Assembly: GCA_036872755.1 (NCBI GenBank)
Contig: JAVHNS010000003.1
Span: 2,976,001-3,040,000 of the forward strand
Reading direction: 5' to 3'
DNA from: Orbilia blumenaviensis
Lineage: Eukaryota; Ascomycota; Orbiliomycetes; Orbiliales; Orbiliaceae
DNA length: 64,000 nt
Of this stretch, positions 11,301 to 22,728 are shown piece after piece. The notes beneath the pieces were generated by a model. The model was not told where the DNA came from and searched no databases. It saw only the letters and a list, made by a program, of their open reading frames with translations. The position numbers and the translations under genes are program-made. The stretch's first letter is position 1; every line of letters starts with the position of its first letter.

Positions 11301-12523
11301 AAATGCCGGTATTTATTGAGATGCAGACGAATACCATGTCTTTTGAAGAAGCACTTGCAAGTTGTTGAGAACGGCGACGTCATATTGTCTTCGCCACAAA
11401 CGAGTACACTGTGAAATAAACATCGGGCACCCTCTCGAGCTGTTTCTTTGATAAAAGAATTTCTTTTGTCTGATAACCAGCCTGCCTACATGCACATCTG
11501 CAGTGCGCTGCGGACCTACGCAGTGACAGCCTGGAAGGAAACCTTCCCGAACTACAAAATCGGCTTTTATCTACCGTCGGGATTTCTCGGCAATAACTAA
11601 AAGAAATTTATTTCTACATGAAGAAATGCTCAAATATTTCAAACAATAAAACCAAAAAATCAAAAATAGAAAAAAAAAAGGAAAAGGAAATCTGTTCTGC
11701 ATATAATTTAGTGTGCTGGGGCCTTCAAAATGTCAGATTATGATGGATTTGATTGCTTTAATTCAAAACGCAGCCGAGTACTACTAATCACTATATTATA
11801 CGACTTAATGTTGTTAGTTTTATCTAAGTTATTGACCACCATTACCTGACACTTCGGGGTTTTCCAAAACTGCTAATTTATCTACTATAGAATCATCTTT
11901 CTTTTTTTGATGTTTTGTGCATTCCTTTATACAGTAACAATTTTTGTCTTTAGTTATTTTCGAGTCAGGAAAATTCCGATGATATATAAAATATATTGAT
12001 TTTGTAGTTCGGGAACGGTTTTCTTCCGTTAGCACACTTTTGCTGCGCAAGCCGAGCGCTGCAGACTTTAACAAGATTATCAATTTTCCTAAAATTTTAT
12101 TTATTCATTCTATTTAGACCTGAGAATTTAATTTATACTTGTATTTATTAGAGTATTGCGTCCTAAATCTTTTTTGTGAAAAAAAAAAAAGCATGTTTTA
12201 TTGAAGTTCGTGCGGAGACGGTTGTTGAATTCTTTGGGCTCCAAGGTGTGTTCCACACGGTTTGCTCGAGACTCTACAAGTTCCACACCCTTCAAGTTAT
12301 ATCTACTTAGTCTTCATGGCTTAGCTCAAAGCGTATGTTATTTAAAAGAACATTTATTATTTTGGATTCTTTCTAGAAAAAATTAAATACAGCCAGAAAG
12401 GAAAACAGACATTGGAGCTTTGGGTAGCAGCTACAAACATTGCAATTGCACACCACTCCCAACAGAAACAGGTAAAAAAACAAATAAAACTAGGCGAGGG
12501 AGAAAAAGGAGAAAAACTAGGAA
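11301..12523. other. Spacer between convergent genes
   Basis: It holds AT-rich 3' flanks with poly-A and poly-T runs. ORFs of 60-84 aa inside it have no recognisable features. Confidence 0.4.
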
Positions 12524-13195
12524 CTACGAGCTACTAATACCTCCAATATACTCCGTATCCGCCTCACTGATAGCTTCAAACGACGGTGCAACAGACCCCC
12601 AAGCCAACGGCGCGACCTCACTCTCCGTCACAAAAGTCACAGGCTGACACCCATCATGCGGAAACCCCAGCGTCGTAAACGGCAAATACGGCAGATTCGA
12701 ATCCGACGTAAACTGCACCTCCGGCGGGAAAGGCGAGTTCTTCGCCGCTAATATAGTTATATTGTTGTTTAAATACTGCGGCACGCATGCTACGATATAC
12801 ATCCCGTTGCCCACGATGTCGGTACCGATGAAGACGCCGTCTAGACCTGCCGAGCCTTGCATGTATGATAGACGGAAACCTCGCGCTCCGATGGGGATTT
12901 TATCGATTGGTTGTAGGAGAATGCGGGAGAGGTTTGTGGCTTGGATTTCGGAGGGGAAGTAGATTAAGTACCGGCCGTCAGTGTCGCGGGAGATGAAGGA
13001 GTCGTTGGATACGAAGGTTGAGGGTGGAGGGCTGTCTTTGTATTGCCAAATTGTGAGGCTGCCGGAGGAGGAGCGCTGGAGGTATAGGTTGTCGGTTGGG
13101 GTGTGGATTGTGACGTTTAGGACGTCAGCGAGGGAGAGGTAGGTGAAGAGTAGGAATATGAGAGCAAAGAGGGCTGATATTTTGGATTGGGCCAT
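12524..13195 (-). CDS. Secreted protein of unknown function, 223 aa
   Basis: Single exon. The N-terminus MAQSKISALFALIFLLFTYLSLADV is a clear signal peptide. The mature part has several N-glycosylation sequons (NVT, NDS, NLS, NIT), only two cysteines and no membrane segment. The block STFVSNDSFISRDTDGRYLI resembles ATYWFLHNGYLRDRNPPYRF in the divergent neighbour at 13918-18195. Both fit the sugar-binding-like N-terminal fold of fungal DUF7908-type secreted proteins (weak, by eye). Probably extracellular or in the wall. It shares a 720-bp divergent promoter with that neighbour. Confidence 0.75.
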   Translation of the reverse strand: MAQSKISALFALIFLLFTYLSLADVLNVTIHTPTDNLYLQRSSSGSLTIWQYKDSPPPSTFVSNDSFISRDTDGRYLIYFPSEIQATNLSRILLQPIDKIPIGARGFRLSYMQGSAGLDGVFIGTDIVGNGMYIVACVPQYLNNNITILAAKNSPFPPEVQFTSDSNLPYLPFTTLGFPHDGCQPVTFVTESEVAPLAWGSVAPSFEAISEADTEYIGGISSS

Positions 13196-13917
13196 CTTAT
13201 ATATTTTATTAACTTGTGGTATTCTATTAGATTTTGATCGAACAGTCCGGCTCAGGTTTGATACTGGTGAAGAATGGATGATTGGGGAGGTATCTCAAGT
13301 TAAGTCCCCTCTTAGTTCTATATTTTCTGGATGTGACATGTATATGATAATTATAAATCTGTTGGAATGTACGGTCCCAATTGCAAGCGTTTCATACATG
13401 TGAAATTTCACTTTATATACGGTTACACCCTGGACAGATTCTGCTTCGAGGTCAGGATAGATTCTATATAAAGCTGCGAGATCACATACTAGCGTTCTAT
13501 CCATGAGCCGTAGAGCATGTTACATCCCAGGTATCGGTAGCGTTATTAACGCCACTTTCCCCCTATTTTAGCCATGTGATACTTATAATAGATGGCATGC
13601 TCGAGGATCGACTCTATGGTCGATTTTATATGTGACTCGTGGCAAAAATGCAACACCATTCCGTGTTGCGTCTACTACCTACACCATGGAACGTTGTGAC
13701 GTCGAATTTGATGGGAGAACGGACTTTCGAGGAGATATCATTACATTATACCTTTACTTTTATTTTAGAAATAGGTGTGCTAAAGTACTTCCCCCGGCCC
13801 CCCGCAGTCTTGCTTGTTCGAACATGTTCCCTGATAATCCTTTTAACACCAAAACTTAACTTCTCGAATTTACGGAATTGAATCGTATATAAAATTTATT
13901 CGACTTGAAAAGCTACT
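13196..13917. promoter_or_regulatory. Divergent promoter of two secreted-protein genes
   Basis: A 722-bp AT-rich interval lies between two start codons pointing away from each other. TATA-like words occur on both sides (for example around 13430 and 13886-13890). No conserved operator was identified. Confidence 0.5.
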
Positions 13918-16900
13918 ATGAAACTCCAAAGGCGGCTGTGGTGCCCGCTAGTGGCATCACTAATGCTTCAGTTCTCTTCCGGGCAGATTACTGTCATAGA
14001 AACAGTCACTGTTCACTCGAATTCAACCGTCACAATAACCCGATCGCCAGCACCTGGCTCAACCTGCTGCGGCGCCCTCCCTCGCTGCGAAGATGTTAGA
14101 GCTATTTTTTCGGGAATCCCCTTCCCATCAGTTACATCTAATACTAGCCTGCCTCCGATCACGAGCTCGGCGTCTATGACTGAAACCGAGGTGTCGACGT
14201 CCACAACACTGGGAGATGTAATCCCTACTGGAACTCCGCAAGGGTTCCTGGTAGCGGCGACTATCGCCGGAGGTCTTAGAAACTACTACTTCTCGTATAC
14301 CGATGCAAGCGGTAACATTGGCCTCGTGCCGCAAACATGGCAGAATGCTACATATTGGTTCCTGCATAATGGCTACCTTCGGGACCGGAACCCGCCGTAC
14401 CGCTTTGTGTGGCTCAACCCGGAGCTAGACTCCTCGCAGAAAAGAAAGCGGGATGATGTTGATGATGTAGTGATCTATGATCTTAGCCGGTCTCATGATT
14501 ATGATGATGCTACCGAGAATCCGCTGGATTCGCTGAAACAAGTTTCTGACGGGTATTTCGTTAAAAACTCGGTTAATACGACGCTGTCTCTGCGGTCAAA
14601 CGGGGTGTCGTATTCCTTTGCGGCGATGAGGAAGGTGGTGAACGGGGTGCATGATGTTATTGCAGTCCGCACTGAAGACATTGAAAGGCTGCCGGATGGA
14701 TACGTCGCCATCAACCTGGAAGCGAAGCTCGAGCCGTTACCGATCGATTCTACGAGAACTGGTACCGGTGCAACAAGTGCAACGGGCGCGAGCTCTGGTA
14801 CCAAGACCAGCACGAAGACGACAAAGACCAGCACTATCTCCAGTATATCCGGGTTCGCTGCCACATCTGTCGACGGCGGAGTGATGTATGTCCAGACCGA
14901 GCCCATAAGCCTGGGTACGCCGGCCCCAATATTCCTGAAACCTATTGGTCCGTTCGGAGGGATCGTGGATATAAATTCACTGGACAATCTCAAACCCGCG
15001 AATGAGGCGAAGCTTTTCTACGGTGCGACGAGTTCCACTGGAGACCTGGTGCTTGCCAATCTTAACGTCACGTTTCCGTATAACGCCGTTTATTTGGATA
15101 ATAGTGCGTATATCGTCAGCACCGTATGCAGCGGTAATACGACGATGACGATAACGTGGACTTCGAGTGGAAGGGACGCCTGGCAGGTTGCCAAAGACTC
15201 GTGGTCGACGCCGCTTTTGCTTATATCGGCGAGTAGCTCCTGTCCTCACAAGGGAAATGACACAGAGGCGTATCTCATAGCAGACTTGACACAGTTCTCG
15301 GATACAGGCGGCTTGACTGCAGTTGCTACCGGGACTTTCACATCGCTCAACGATACCGTCAAAGAATTTTCGGTTAATATTGGGCCGGGGTTCACAGATG
15401 TCGGGCCCGACTACGTCCCTGATATCGGAACGCCGAATTCTGGCGATAGCGGGCTGAAGTATGCGGCTCTCGGAGCGGATTTCAACCAACGCTTGAACGC
15501 AGAGTTAGGGTTCTATGATGTTTCCACACCGGAAGGACTAGCAAACCTGGAGAGTACTCTATACCCTTCGTCAGTAACGCGGAGGGGCCGTCTCGTGGAC
15601 CGGGGCCTCTTCAGTTTTCTTGCGGATACCGCGGCAGCAATCGCGCTGGCTGCGCTAAAAGCCCTCCTCAAAGCAATTGGTGACATTAACGGAACTATGT
15701 CGTGGTCTAAGTTCTTTACCCCAGATGGAGTCGGCAGGGACTCGTTAGACCAGAAATATAGCACCTCATGCACAAGTTATGTACGGAAGTTGGGACCTTG
15801 GGGGTGTCAAGTCCGTCTCTGGATGTTTTTGCCCGATTCAGTTACGACGGCGTACGCACAGATGAGCGACCAGATTTCGAAGTGGGGGAACCAGCTTGTT
15901 GGTCAGACAACGTATGCTACCCCCGGTGTCGAGATATACTGTGTGGACTGCTATGTTGACGCCAAATTTGTTGTTTCGGCTACCGTGAGATGCGATACCA
16001 CCGGGTTTGTTGAGGCCTGGGGCGCTCTGAGTGGAAGCCTCGCCCTGCAGCTACAATTCGGGATCAACGGGTACTGGGAGAAGGTGTACAACGGATCTAA
16101 CCCACTGGCCACGATTGGTCTCGGGCCTTTTGGTATCGGCAGTTATGTGCAAATAGGGCCCTACGCCAAGGTCGATTTCCAGAACGATGTCAAGCTCGCC
16201 TTTGTAGGGCAGCTGCTTCTGGGAATGTCGGTCAATTGGCCGTCTCTCAATGGCCGCGCCGACCTCATAAACTCCGGCAAGACGTACAATTATCTGAATG
16301 GGCTGAGCAATCCTGCGATCACGAAGATAGCCCAGGTCTATGGTAGTGTTACTATCACCTGGACTGTCGGGTTGCCGCTTTCAGTGGCGCTTGGATTCAA
16401 GGTTAACATAGGCCCATTCAATCTGGAGAAGAGTGTCGGTTTTGCATTCACGCCGCAGGTAGTGGTGAAAGTTACCTTCGCGGAGTCCGCGTCGACGAGA
16501 CGGGAAATCGATATGGATACCATGGATACCAGCCTGATGCCTCGGTTCGCGATCACCGATCTTGTCGAGCGACAAGACATGAATGAGCAGTTTTGCAGAG
16601 GCGCTCTGGTTTCCATATACGCACAAATTCTGGTTGAGTTTGTATTTGCCGATATCGCGACGCTCCCATTATATTACTGGCCGTCACAGAGCAATCCTTT
16701 CTACCTGTTCACGCCGACGTGCTTCGGCGTGATGACCAATGTCTCGATGTGTCAGAGGTCGGCTGTGTCGTCGCTCAAAGCCGATCCAACGGCTAGTGCA
16801 TTCTGCTCGGGGATATTCGGGTGGACTACGACTCCTTCCGCCGTTTCAACCATCACAAACACGGCTGTTACGGTATCGACTCAGAATGTGACAAGTACGA

Positions 16901-18195
16901 CAACGAAGTTTGTTTCGGTGAATGGGAATGTAACGAGTACTGTCCCTTCATACACGTTATATATCACGGGTTATGCGACTTCTCATGTTGCCGGCGTTTG
17001 TACGGGGGCTGCTTCAGTTGTCTCTGTGGCCAGCAGAGGACTCGCCAGTGTGCAGCCCATGCAAAGAAACCCTATAATCCCACCGCCCGAGGTAATGTCT
17101 GAAATATTACGGGAGAAGAAAGTCTGGGAGGAGGAGGAGGGAGGTTTTATTGATGGCGGGTTTCCAGTGCCTGCACGCATGGCACTCGAGGAAAGGGATT
17201 CAGCTGCGCCGGCGTCACTTGAGCTTGATGAAGAGGGGGCTTTGACCACGCCGGCACCATTCGAGCTCGAGGATAGAGCTTTAACTACGCCGGCGTATTT
17301 TAGCGGCTGGAGCGTGGCCTCGATCTCCAGTGCATGTGGTTGTATGGTGCTGAATCCTCCGGGGACAAAAGTGTCCTATGTAAGTTTCAGTATCCTGTTC
17401 AGTTTTTTCAGGTAAAAACTGAGCTGACTTTTGACCGGTTTATAGACTACGACGATGGCCGGGACGACAACCAGTATAAACTACTCCACCCAATGGGTAA
17501 CTATCACCTCCACGACTACTACGGGTAACATCACAGTAGCAACGACAACACGCAAAAGAGCAACAGGGACATATCCAACTGTGGCTACAAAACCAACGCA
17601 GAGTTTCCCGGATGCCCAGTATTCATCTGGCGCCTACACGGCCACGGCCGACGGCAACCCTACCTATCTGACGCCGTTCAAAAATTATAATCTGGAGATT
17701 GACGGGTCGGACCTTGCGAGCTGTAGCTGCGGCAGCGGTGCGATATGTCGCTGGACTGATCCGGTTTATAATGATGTCTCGTATACCATAAACTCCACTT
17801 GTTCCGGTATAAACGACTGCAACAAGATGTGTGCTGACATAAACTACCTCTACGGCGTTTCAAACCTCTGCACCGGATCAGTATTCTTCGTGTCCCGGGG
17901 TATGTGCGTGTTTAAAGAAAAAGTCGCGGGTTTGAATAACTACACCGGTGTTGATGGTTGTGGGTACGATAAAACGGTGGCGAGTAATAAGGTGATCAGT
18001 GGGCTGCTGGATTTTACGACATCTAACCATTTGGAGTGGAGGTATGATTATAATTATACTGATGGGGCACTGGACTATCAGGGGAATCCGCTGACGATTA
18101 ATCGGTATACGGAGACGAGTGATTTCACGAGGATGTATTATTTTAAGGATGGGACAAACTTTACGATTACATGGAATGGAACGGTTATTAACTAA
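13918..18195 (+). CDS. Large secreted multidomain protein, 1403 aa (DUF7029/DUF7223-like)
   Basis: Two exons, 13918-17379 and 17446-18195, joined at phase 0 (GTAAGT donor). A signal peptide ends near residue 23 (SSGQ). Residues about 95-280 resemble DUF7908-type domains and hold a KRKR cleavage-type site. A Thr/Ser/Gly linker lies at about 280-315. Residues 359-490 (NEAKLFYGATSSTGDLVLAN, then LNVTFPYNAVYLD) look like DUF7029, and 627-855 (GPWGCQVRLW, then CVDCYVDAKFVVSATVRC and a hydrophobic beta-rich stretch) like DUF7223. Both are known mainly from fungal surface proteins and have no assigned function. A Thr-rich stretch follows, then acidic ELDEE repeats. Exon 2 adds a 249-aa Cys-rich end (CSCGSGAICRW, CSGINDCNKMC). 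No GPI signal was seen. Domain names are from memory of the families. Confidence 0.8.
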
Positions 18196-18703
18196 TGTAT
18201 TTAGGTTGTGGGGGATGGCAGTTTTATTTCTTATTATTTTGTTTTTCTTATTTTGTAGTTCTTCGGTTTTTAGATATTTGGAGTTTCTGGATTATAGTGC
18301 TATTGTTAAAGATTGAGTATAATTGTTGTATCCAGAGCAGTAGATCTCGTGTCCAGAGTATATGGGCTAGAATATATGCTTTTTTGTTATTCGGCAGCCT
18401 CGTAACCAGTCTTCGAGCAGATGCTGAGAAAGTGTTGATTATTGTGTTGACTGTGTGGTAATTACCATTGTCAAACATCCCCTTTTGGGAGAAACATCCC
18501 CTTTAGGACACATACAAGAATTTGCCTCATTTAACTTGTGTGGAGGCAATAATTCTTTCTAATCTCTCCTGTCAAACATCACCATCGTCACCGTCAGACC
18601 CTTCGCTCTCATTTTTTTATCGCTTCCCCATTTCATTCCCCACCCAACCCCCGAATAACCTACACCACGATAGAAACGATATCTATCGATAGTACTCGTC
18701 AAG
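18196..18703. other. Spacer and promoter of the BBP gene
   Basis: It contains a near-duplication around ACATCCCCTTT (about 18474-18506), an inverted repeat TTGCCTC/GAGGCAA with a 14-nt loop (about 18522-18550), and a pyrimidine-rich stretch before the ATG. No gene was seen. Confidence 0.45.
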
Positions 18704-21035
18704 ATGTCGCGCAGGAATCCTTTGGGTATGACCGGCACGAACAACGTGCCACTCGGTACTCGGCGTCGCTTCGGTGATCGTGACGATAATGAGTCCGTGT
18801 CCCCACCCCCGCCTGGTGGAGACTCTTTCCCGGTCTCCATCAGCAGTCTTTCCGAAGGCGCCCCTCCAAAGAGAGGGCGATCACCTGTTAGAGGTAAGTT
18901 TTATCCTGTTCATGATGATGATGGTGGCTATGATGGTTGGAGCTGGTAGCTGATCAGTGGTTTGTATCTAGAACCCGAGTTGAATGTCGATGGAACGCGT
19001 AAGAGGAAGAAGAAGAATCGTTGGGGAGATGCTGTCGATAATAAGGCTGCTGGCCTTGTTGGTCTTCCTACCAAGATCGAAGCTGCGATGACTTCCGAGC
19101 AGCTGGAGGCGTATACTTTGCATCTCCGTATCGAGGAAATCACTCAAAAGCTCAGGATCAATGATGTTGTTCCTGCGGATGGTGACAGGTAAGCGATATT
19201 TACTATGGAGAGTTCTTGTTTAAGGAATGGTAGGCTAACAAGTTTTGGTAGATCCCCATCTCCACCACCCCAGTACGACAACATGGGTCGTCGTATCAAC
19301 ACCCGTGAATACCGATATCGAAAGCGTCTCGAGGACGAGCGTCACAAGCTTGTTGAGAAGGCTATGAAGGCTATCCCGAACTACCACCCGCCCTCCGACT
19401 ACCGCCGTCCTACCAAAACCCAAGAGAAGATTTACGTTCCGGTGAACGATTATCCGGAAATTAACTTTAGTACTAACCTCCCATTCTTTGCTCTGACTAA
19501 CCCTTTTGCATTTTCATTCCCTGCTGTCGTTGTTCTGTTCCTATATGCCTGCTGTCCGAGTACCTTCGGGAAGCGCATCAAGACTAAACACCAGGAAATC
19601 TGCCGTTGCGTCTAACATTGTTTTTTTTTTTTTTTTTGAAGCTGATGACTTTGATACTAACACTACTTATTTGAAAAGTTGGTCTACTTATTGGACCTCG
19701 TGGTAACACGTTGAAAAATATGGAAACCCAGTCCGGGGCTAAAATTGCTATTCGTGGCAAAGGCTCCGTCAAGGAAGGAAAGGGTAGAAGCGATGCTGCC
19801 CATGCTTCTAACCAAGAGGAAGATCTCCACTGTCTTATTATGGCAGATAGCGAGGAAAAGGTCAACAAGGCGAAGAAGCTTATCAATGAAGTTATTGAAA
19901 CTGTAAGCTCACCCCGCAATCCCCTTCCTACAAAGTCTGTTTAGTGCTAACGATATATATTAGGCCGCATCAATCCCCGAAGGCCAGAATACGTTGAAGA
20001 GAAACCAGCTTCGTGAGCTTGCCGCCTTGAACGGTACACTTCGTGACGACGAGAACCAGGCTTGCCAGAACTGTAAGAATACCTCTTTTTTTCTTATTCT
20101 TTGATTCTTTAATAACATATACTAATCTATCTGTAGGCGGCCAAATCGGACATCGTAAATATGATTGTCCTGAGCAGCGAAACTTCACTGCGAACATCAT
20201 TTGTCGTGTCTGTGGAAATGCCGGCCACATGGCCCGTGATTGTCCTGATCGACAACGTGGTGCGTCTTGGAGAAACGATGACCGTGGTGGACCCGGAGGT
20301 CGCGGCGGATTCAATAATAACCGTGGAAGCGGGAATATCGGAGACGCCGTGGATCGCGAGTACGAGCAACTTATGCAAGAACTTTCCGGTGGTGGTGCTG
20401 CTGCGATTGGCGGCGCTACTGAACAGCGAGCTATTGAAGCCGGACCTGGCGGTAATGATGGTGGCCAAGGGGAAGGTGGGTATCGTGGAGGATATGGTGG
20501 TCGTGACGATCGCGGTGGATATAACCAAGATGGCGAGCGAAACCTCAAGCCATGGCAGAGAGGCCCAACTGGTGCTGCTGCACCCTGGCAAAACCGGCCC
20601 CCACGTGAAGAACGTGGCGGTTATAATAATAATAATAACAACAACAACAACGGCGGTGGCGGCGGCGGTCACCATCAAAACCGAGACCACTCTGGAGGTG
20701 CTCCACCATGGGCTGGCGGTAGCGGAGGGAATGATCATTACGGAGGCGGAGGCCGTGACCGTGGACAACCACCACCGCCACCTCCTCCATCTCAAGGTTC
20801 TGGATATGCACCATGGGCCCAAGCTCCCGGTGGGAACTCTTACGGCTCTTACGGATCTTATGGTGCTCCAGGTATGGGCGCACCCGGAATGGCGGCTCCA
20901 CCAGGAATGTACGGACACTATTCACAGTACGGACAAAGTGTTCCACCGCCTCCACCACCACCAGATGCCGGTGCCCCACCACCGCCACCTCCTCCACCAA
21001 GTGATTCTATCCCACCACCACCGCCACCAGCTTAG
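18704..21035 (+). CDS. MSL5: Branchpoint-bridging protein (BBP/SF1/Msl5)
   Basis: Six exons: 18704-18893, 18972-19188, 19252-19469, 19679-19902, 19964-20072, 20137-21035; 618 aa. In order: an N-terminal U2AF ligand motif ([11 protein letters not shown]); the SPSP motif and helix hairpin ([20 protein letters not shown]); a KH domain with GXXG loop GPRG ([13 protein letters not shown]) followed by the QUA2 region ending LRDDENQ; two CCHC zinc knuckles ([14 protein letters not shown] and [14 protein letters not shown]); and a Gly/Asn-rich then poly-Pro C-terminus. It recognises the intron branch site UACUAAC and bridges it to U1 snRNP and U2AF in the early spliceosome. Intron 3 is unusually long (209 nt) and, like the downstream region, carries several ACTAAC sites (see findings). 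Intron 3 lies directly before the KH loop. Confidence 0.97.
19471..19661 (+). promoter_or_regulatory. Three ACTAAC sites in BBP intron 3, one overlapping the 5' splice site
   Basis: TACTAAC at 19471-19477 begins at the second base of the GT donor (intron 19470-19678). GACTAAC lies at 19495-19501. TACTAAC at 19655-19661, 17 nt before the AG, is the expected branch site. The protein encoded by this gene binds this motif. The reading frame stays open into the intron and stops at 19613-19615, before the KH domain. Confidence 0.7.
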
Positions 21036-21241
21036 GCAGCTATGCGACCATGATTTATCACCCTATCCAGACTGTTACTGGAAAGACGGAATGAAATTGT
21101 TACCCCAAACGCTTCGGATTCATTGAAAAGTCGTTTTTATTTTCCCCTGAGTTTAACTGCACCTAACCAACCTACCCTCCAAAGCTCAGCTCTTTAAGTC
21201 TCCCTGATGGTCTGTATCACGGGGACGCCAGTCTAACTTGA

Positions 21242-21562
21242 TACTAACGGATCAAACTGACACTAAAAAAAAACCACGTCGCTATGTTTTTAGTTAACTT
21301 TCCTTATGTCGAGTGCCGTTCTGTTTCTTACTAACTGTTGACTAACCGTAACACCTACTAATTGCGTACTTACTTACTTAATTAACGATTAAAATACTAA
21401 CTGGGGGAGGGGGGGGAACGAGGAAACTAACCGTGAGACACAGGGTGCACTGACGGCCCAGATCCTTTACCATCGTGACGACTTCGAATCCATGAGGTCC
21501 ATCTTGCCCTACTAACACCCACTAACACTAACATCCCATCAATACCCCGCGTAAAGACTAAT
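21242..21562 (+). promoter_or_regulatory. Cluster of ten ACTAAY motifs downstream of BBP (putative 3'UTR binding array)
   Basis: Perfect TACTAAC at 21242, 21329, 21395 and 21510; TACTAAT at 21356; other ACTAAC at 21341, 21426, 21521 and 21527; ACTAAT at 21557. Even base use would predict about 0.16 ACTAAY in 320 nt. The array begins 206 nt after the BBP stop codon on the coding strand. SF1/BBP and other STAR proteins bind ACUAAY in RNA. Whether the transcript reaches this far is not known. Confidence 0.65.
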
Positions 21563-22728
21563 GATATTTTGACGCTCGTCGTCGTTTTTGTGATTTCAAC
21601 GTTTTCGCGTTTGTCGACTGACTGTTTTTATGACTTTGAAAGACTCGCTGTGGGTTGGCTGGGCGAGCGGGTACTTTTCAACCAAGTTCTCCATTGCCGC
21701 GTCGAGGAGTACTTGTTATTAATGTTAGCATTAACCAGCCATCTGGTCGCTTGCCTACTTGTTGAGGTCGTTTGCTGGCTTGAAAGGAGACTTGGGTTCT
21801 TTTTTCCTTTTTATGTGGGGAAAAAGGCTTGTGATATCCTGGAGACAACTGAACTAGGCGGTTAGCATTGTTGCGGCAGGGATGAGCATGCATATGCATG
21901 GATGTAGATAGAGATAGTCCTGTGGTTAGGATGTTTGCGCATACATGTATGATTGATAATGTTATACTTGATTGAAGGTGAACATTGTTTAGCCATAGTA
22001 AATCATATGTAGAAGGAGAGCATAATACATTGATTTTATATAGACGACTCTATGACTGTCAGAGGGAAGTTTAAGTGTTAGACTTGGTAGAACGTTTTCA
22101 CATTTCGGGCTTGCCTCGTCGTCAATGTACAGAAGTTGTAAGTTATCAAATCACCTTGGGCGCCCCCAAGTTTACCAAGGGCCTGTGCTGTACAGATGTG
22201 TTATGAGGTTGGTGAGGTGTAGTAGTGAACATGATGATATCATAGCAATGGTCGCTGAGCGTCAGACCTGGACAACGGGGCCCTAACCCTATAGTATACG
22301 CCGTAACTATGGTGACAACAACTGATCATAAAGCGTCAATACGTAATACCCATTGGGGTTTAAAAGTCCATCGTCGCGTCAACAAATCTTTTTTTTTCCT
22401 CTTTCATCCTTCGACCTACCTCCTACCCTCCTACCTTCCACCACCACCTCTACCCACCCCCGCTTCCACCATTTTTCATCAATCTCACGGGCATCGTTAG
22501 TTTCAATACCTTCAATACTTTTATCAGTTTCAATCTGTTCGTCGACGCTTGCTCTCGATTTCTAAGAATCGTCTTCAAGCCCCTTCGGGGGGATATTGCT
22601 CTTGACCTTTGATGGTCCTGTGCATCTTCTCCCGTGCACGCTTCTGTTCACCTGTCTGGACAAACTATTACGGGCTTTATAGATATCGCTGGCTTCCGAG
22701 CTAGCGACGTCGTTCCGTATTCTGAACA
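21563..22728. other. Spacer and 5' region of the 989-aa gene
   Basis: The middle part is mixed-composition with a 98-aa ORF at 21569-21865 that has no recognisable feature. The last 350 bases are pyrimidine-rich, as in fungal 5' leaders, and contain short upstream ATGs. A telomere-like CCCTAACCCTA lies at 22281-22291. Confidence 0.45.
22281..22291 (+). promoter_or_regulatory. Telo-box-like motif CCCTAACCCTA
   Basis: Nearly two units of the fungal telomeric repeat occur 438 bp upstream of the 22729 start codon. In other fungi such motifs in promoters bind Tbf1/Rap1-type factors. A function here is inference. Confidence 0.3.

Noticed and set aside
14013..16626. Several ORFs of 80-170 aa opposite the 1403-aa gene
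   Set aside because: Antisense shadows of a long GC-richer exon with no independent start or splice context.
20127..21126. Long ORFs on both strands over the last BBP exon (up to 321 aa)
   Set aside because: Shadows of the Gly/Asn/Pro-rich BBP coding frame; the zinc-knuckle and poly-Pro frame is the real one.
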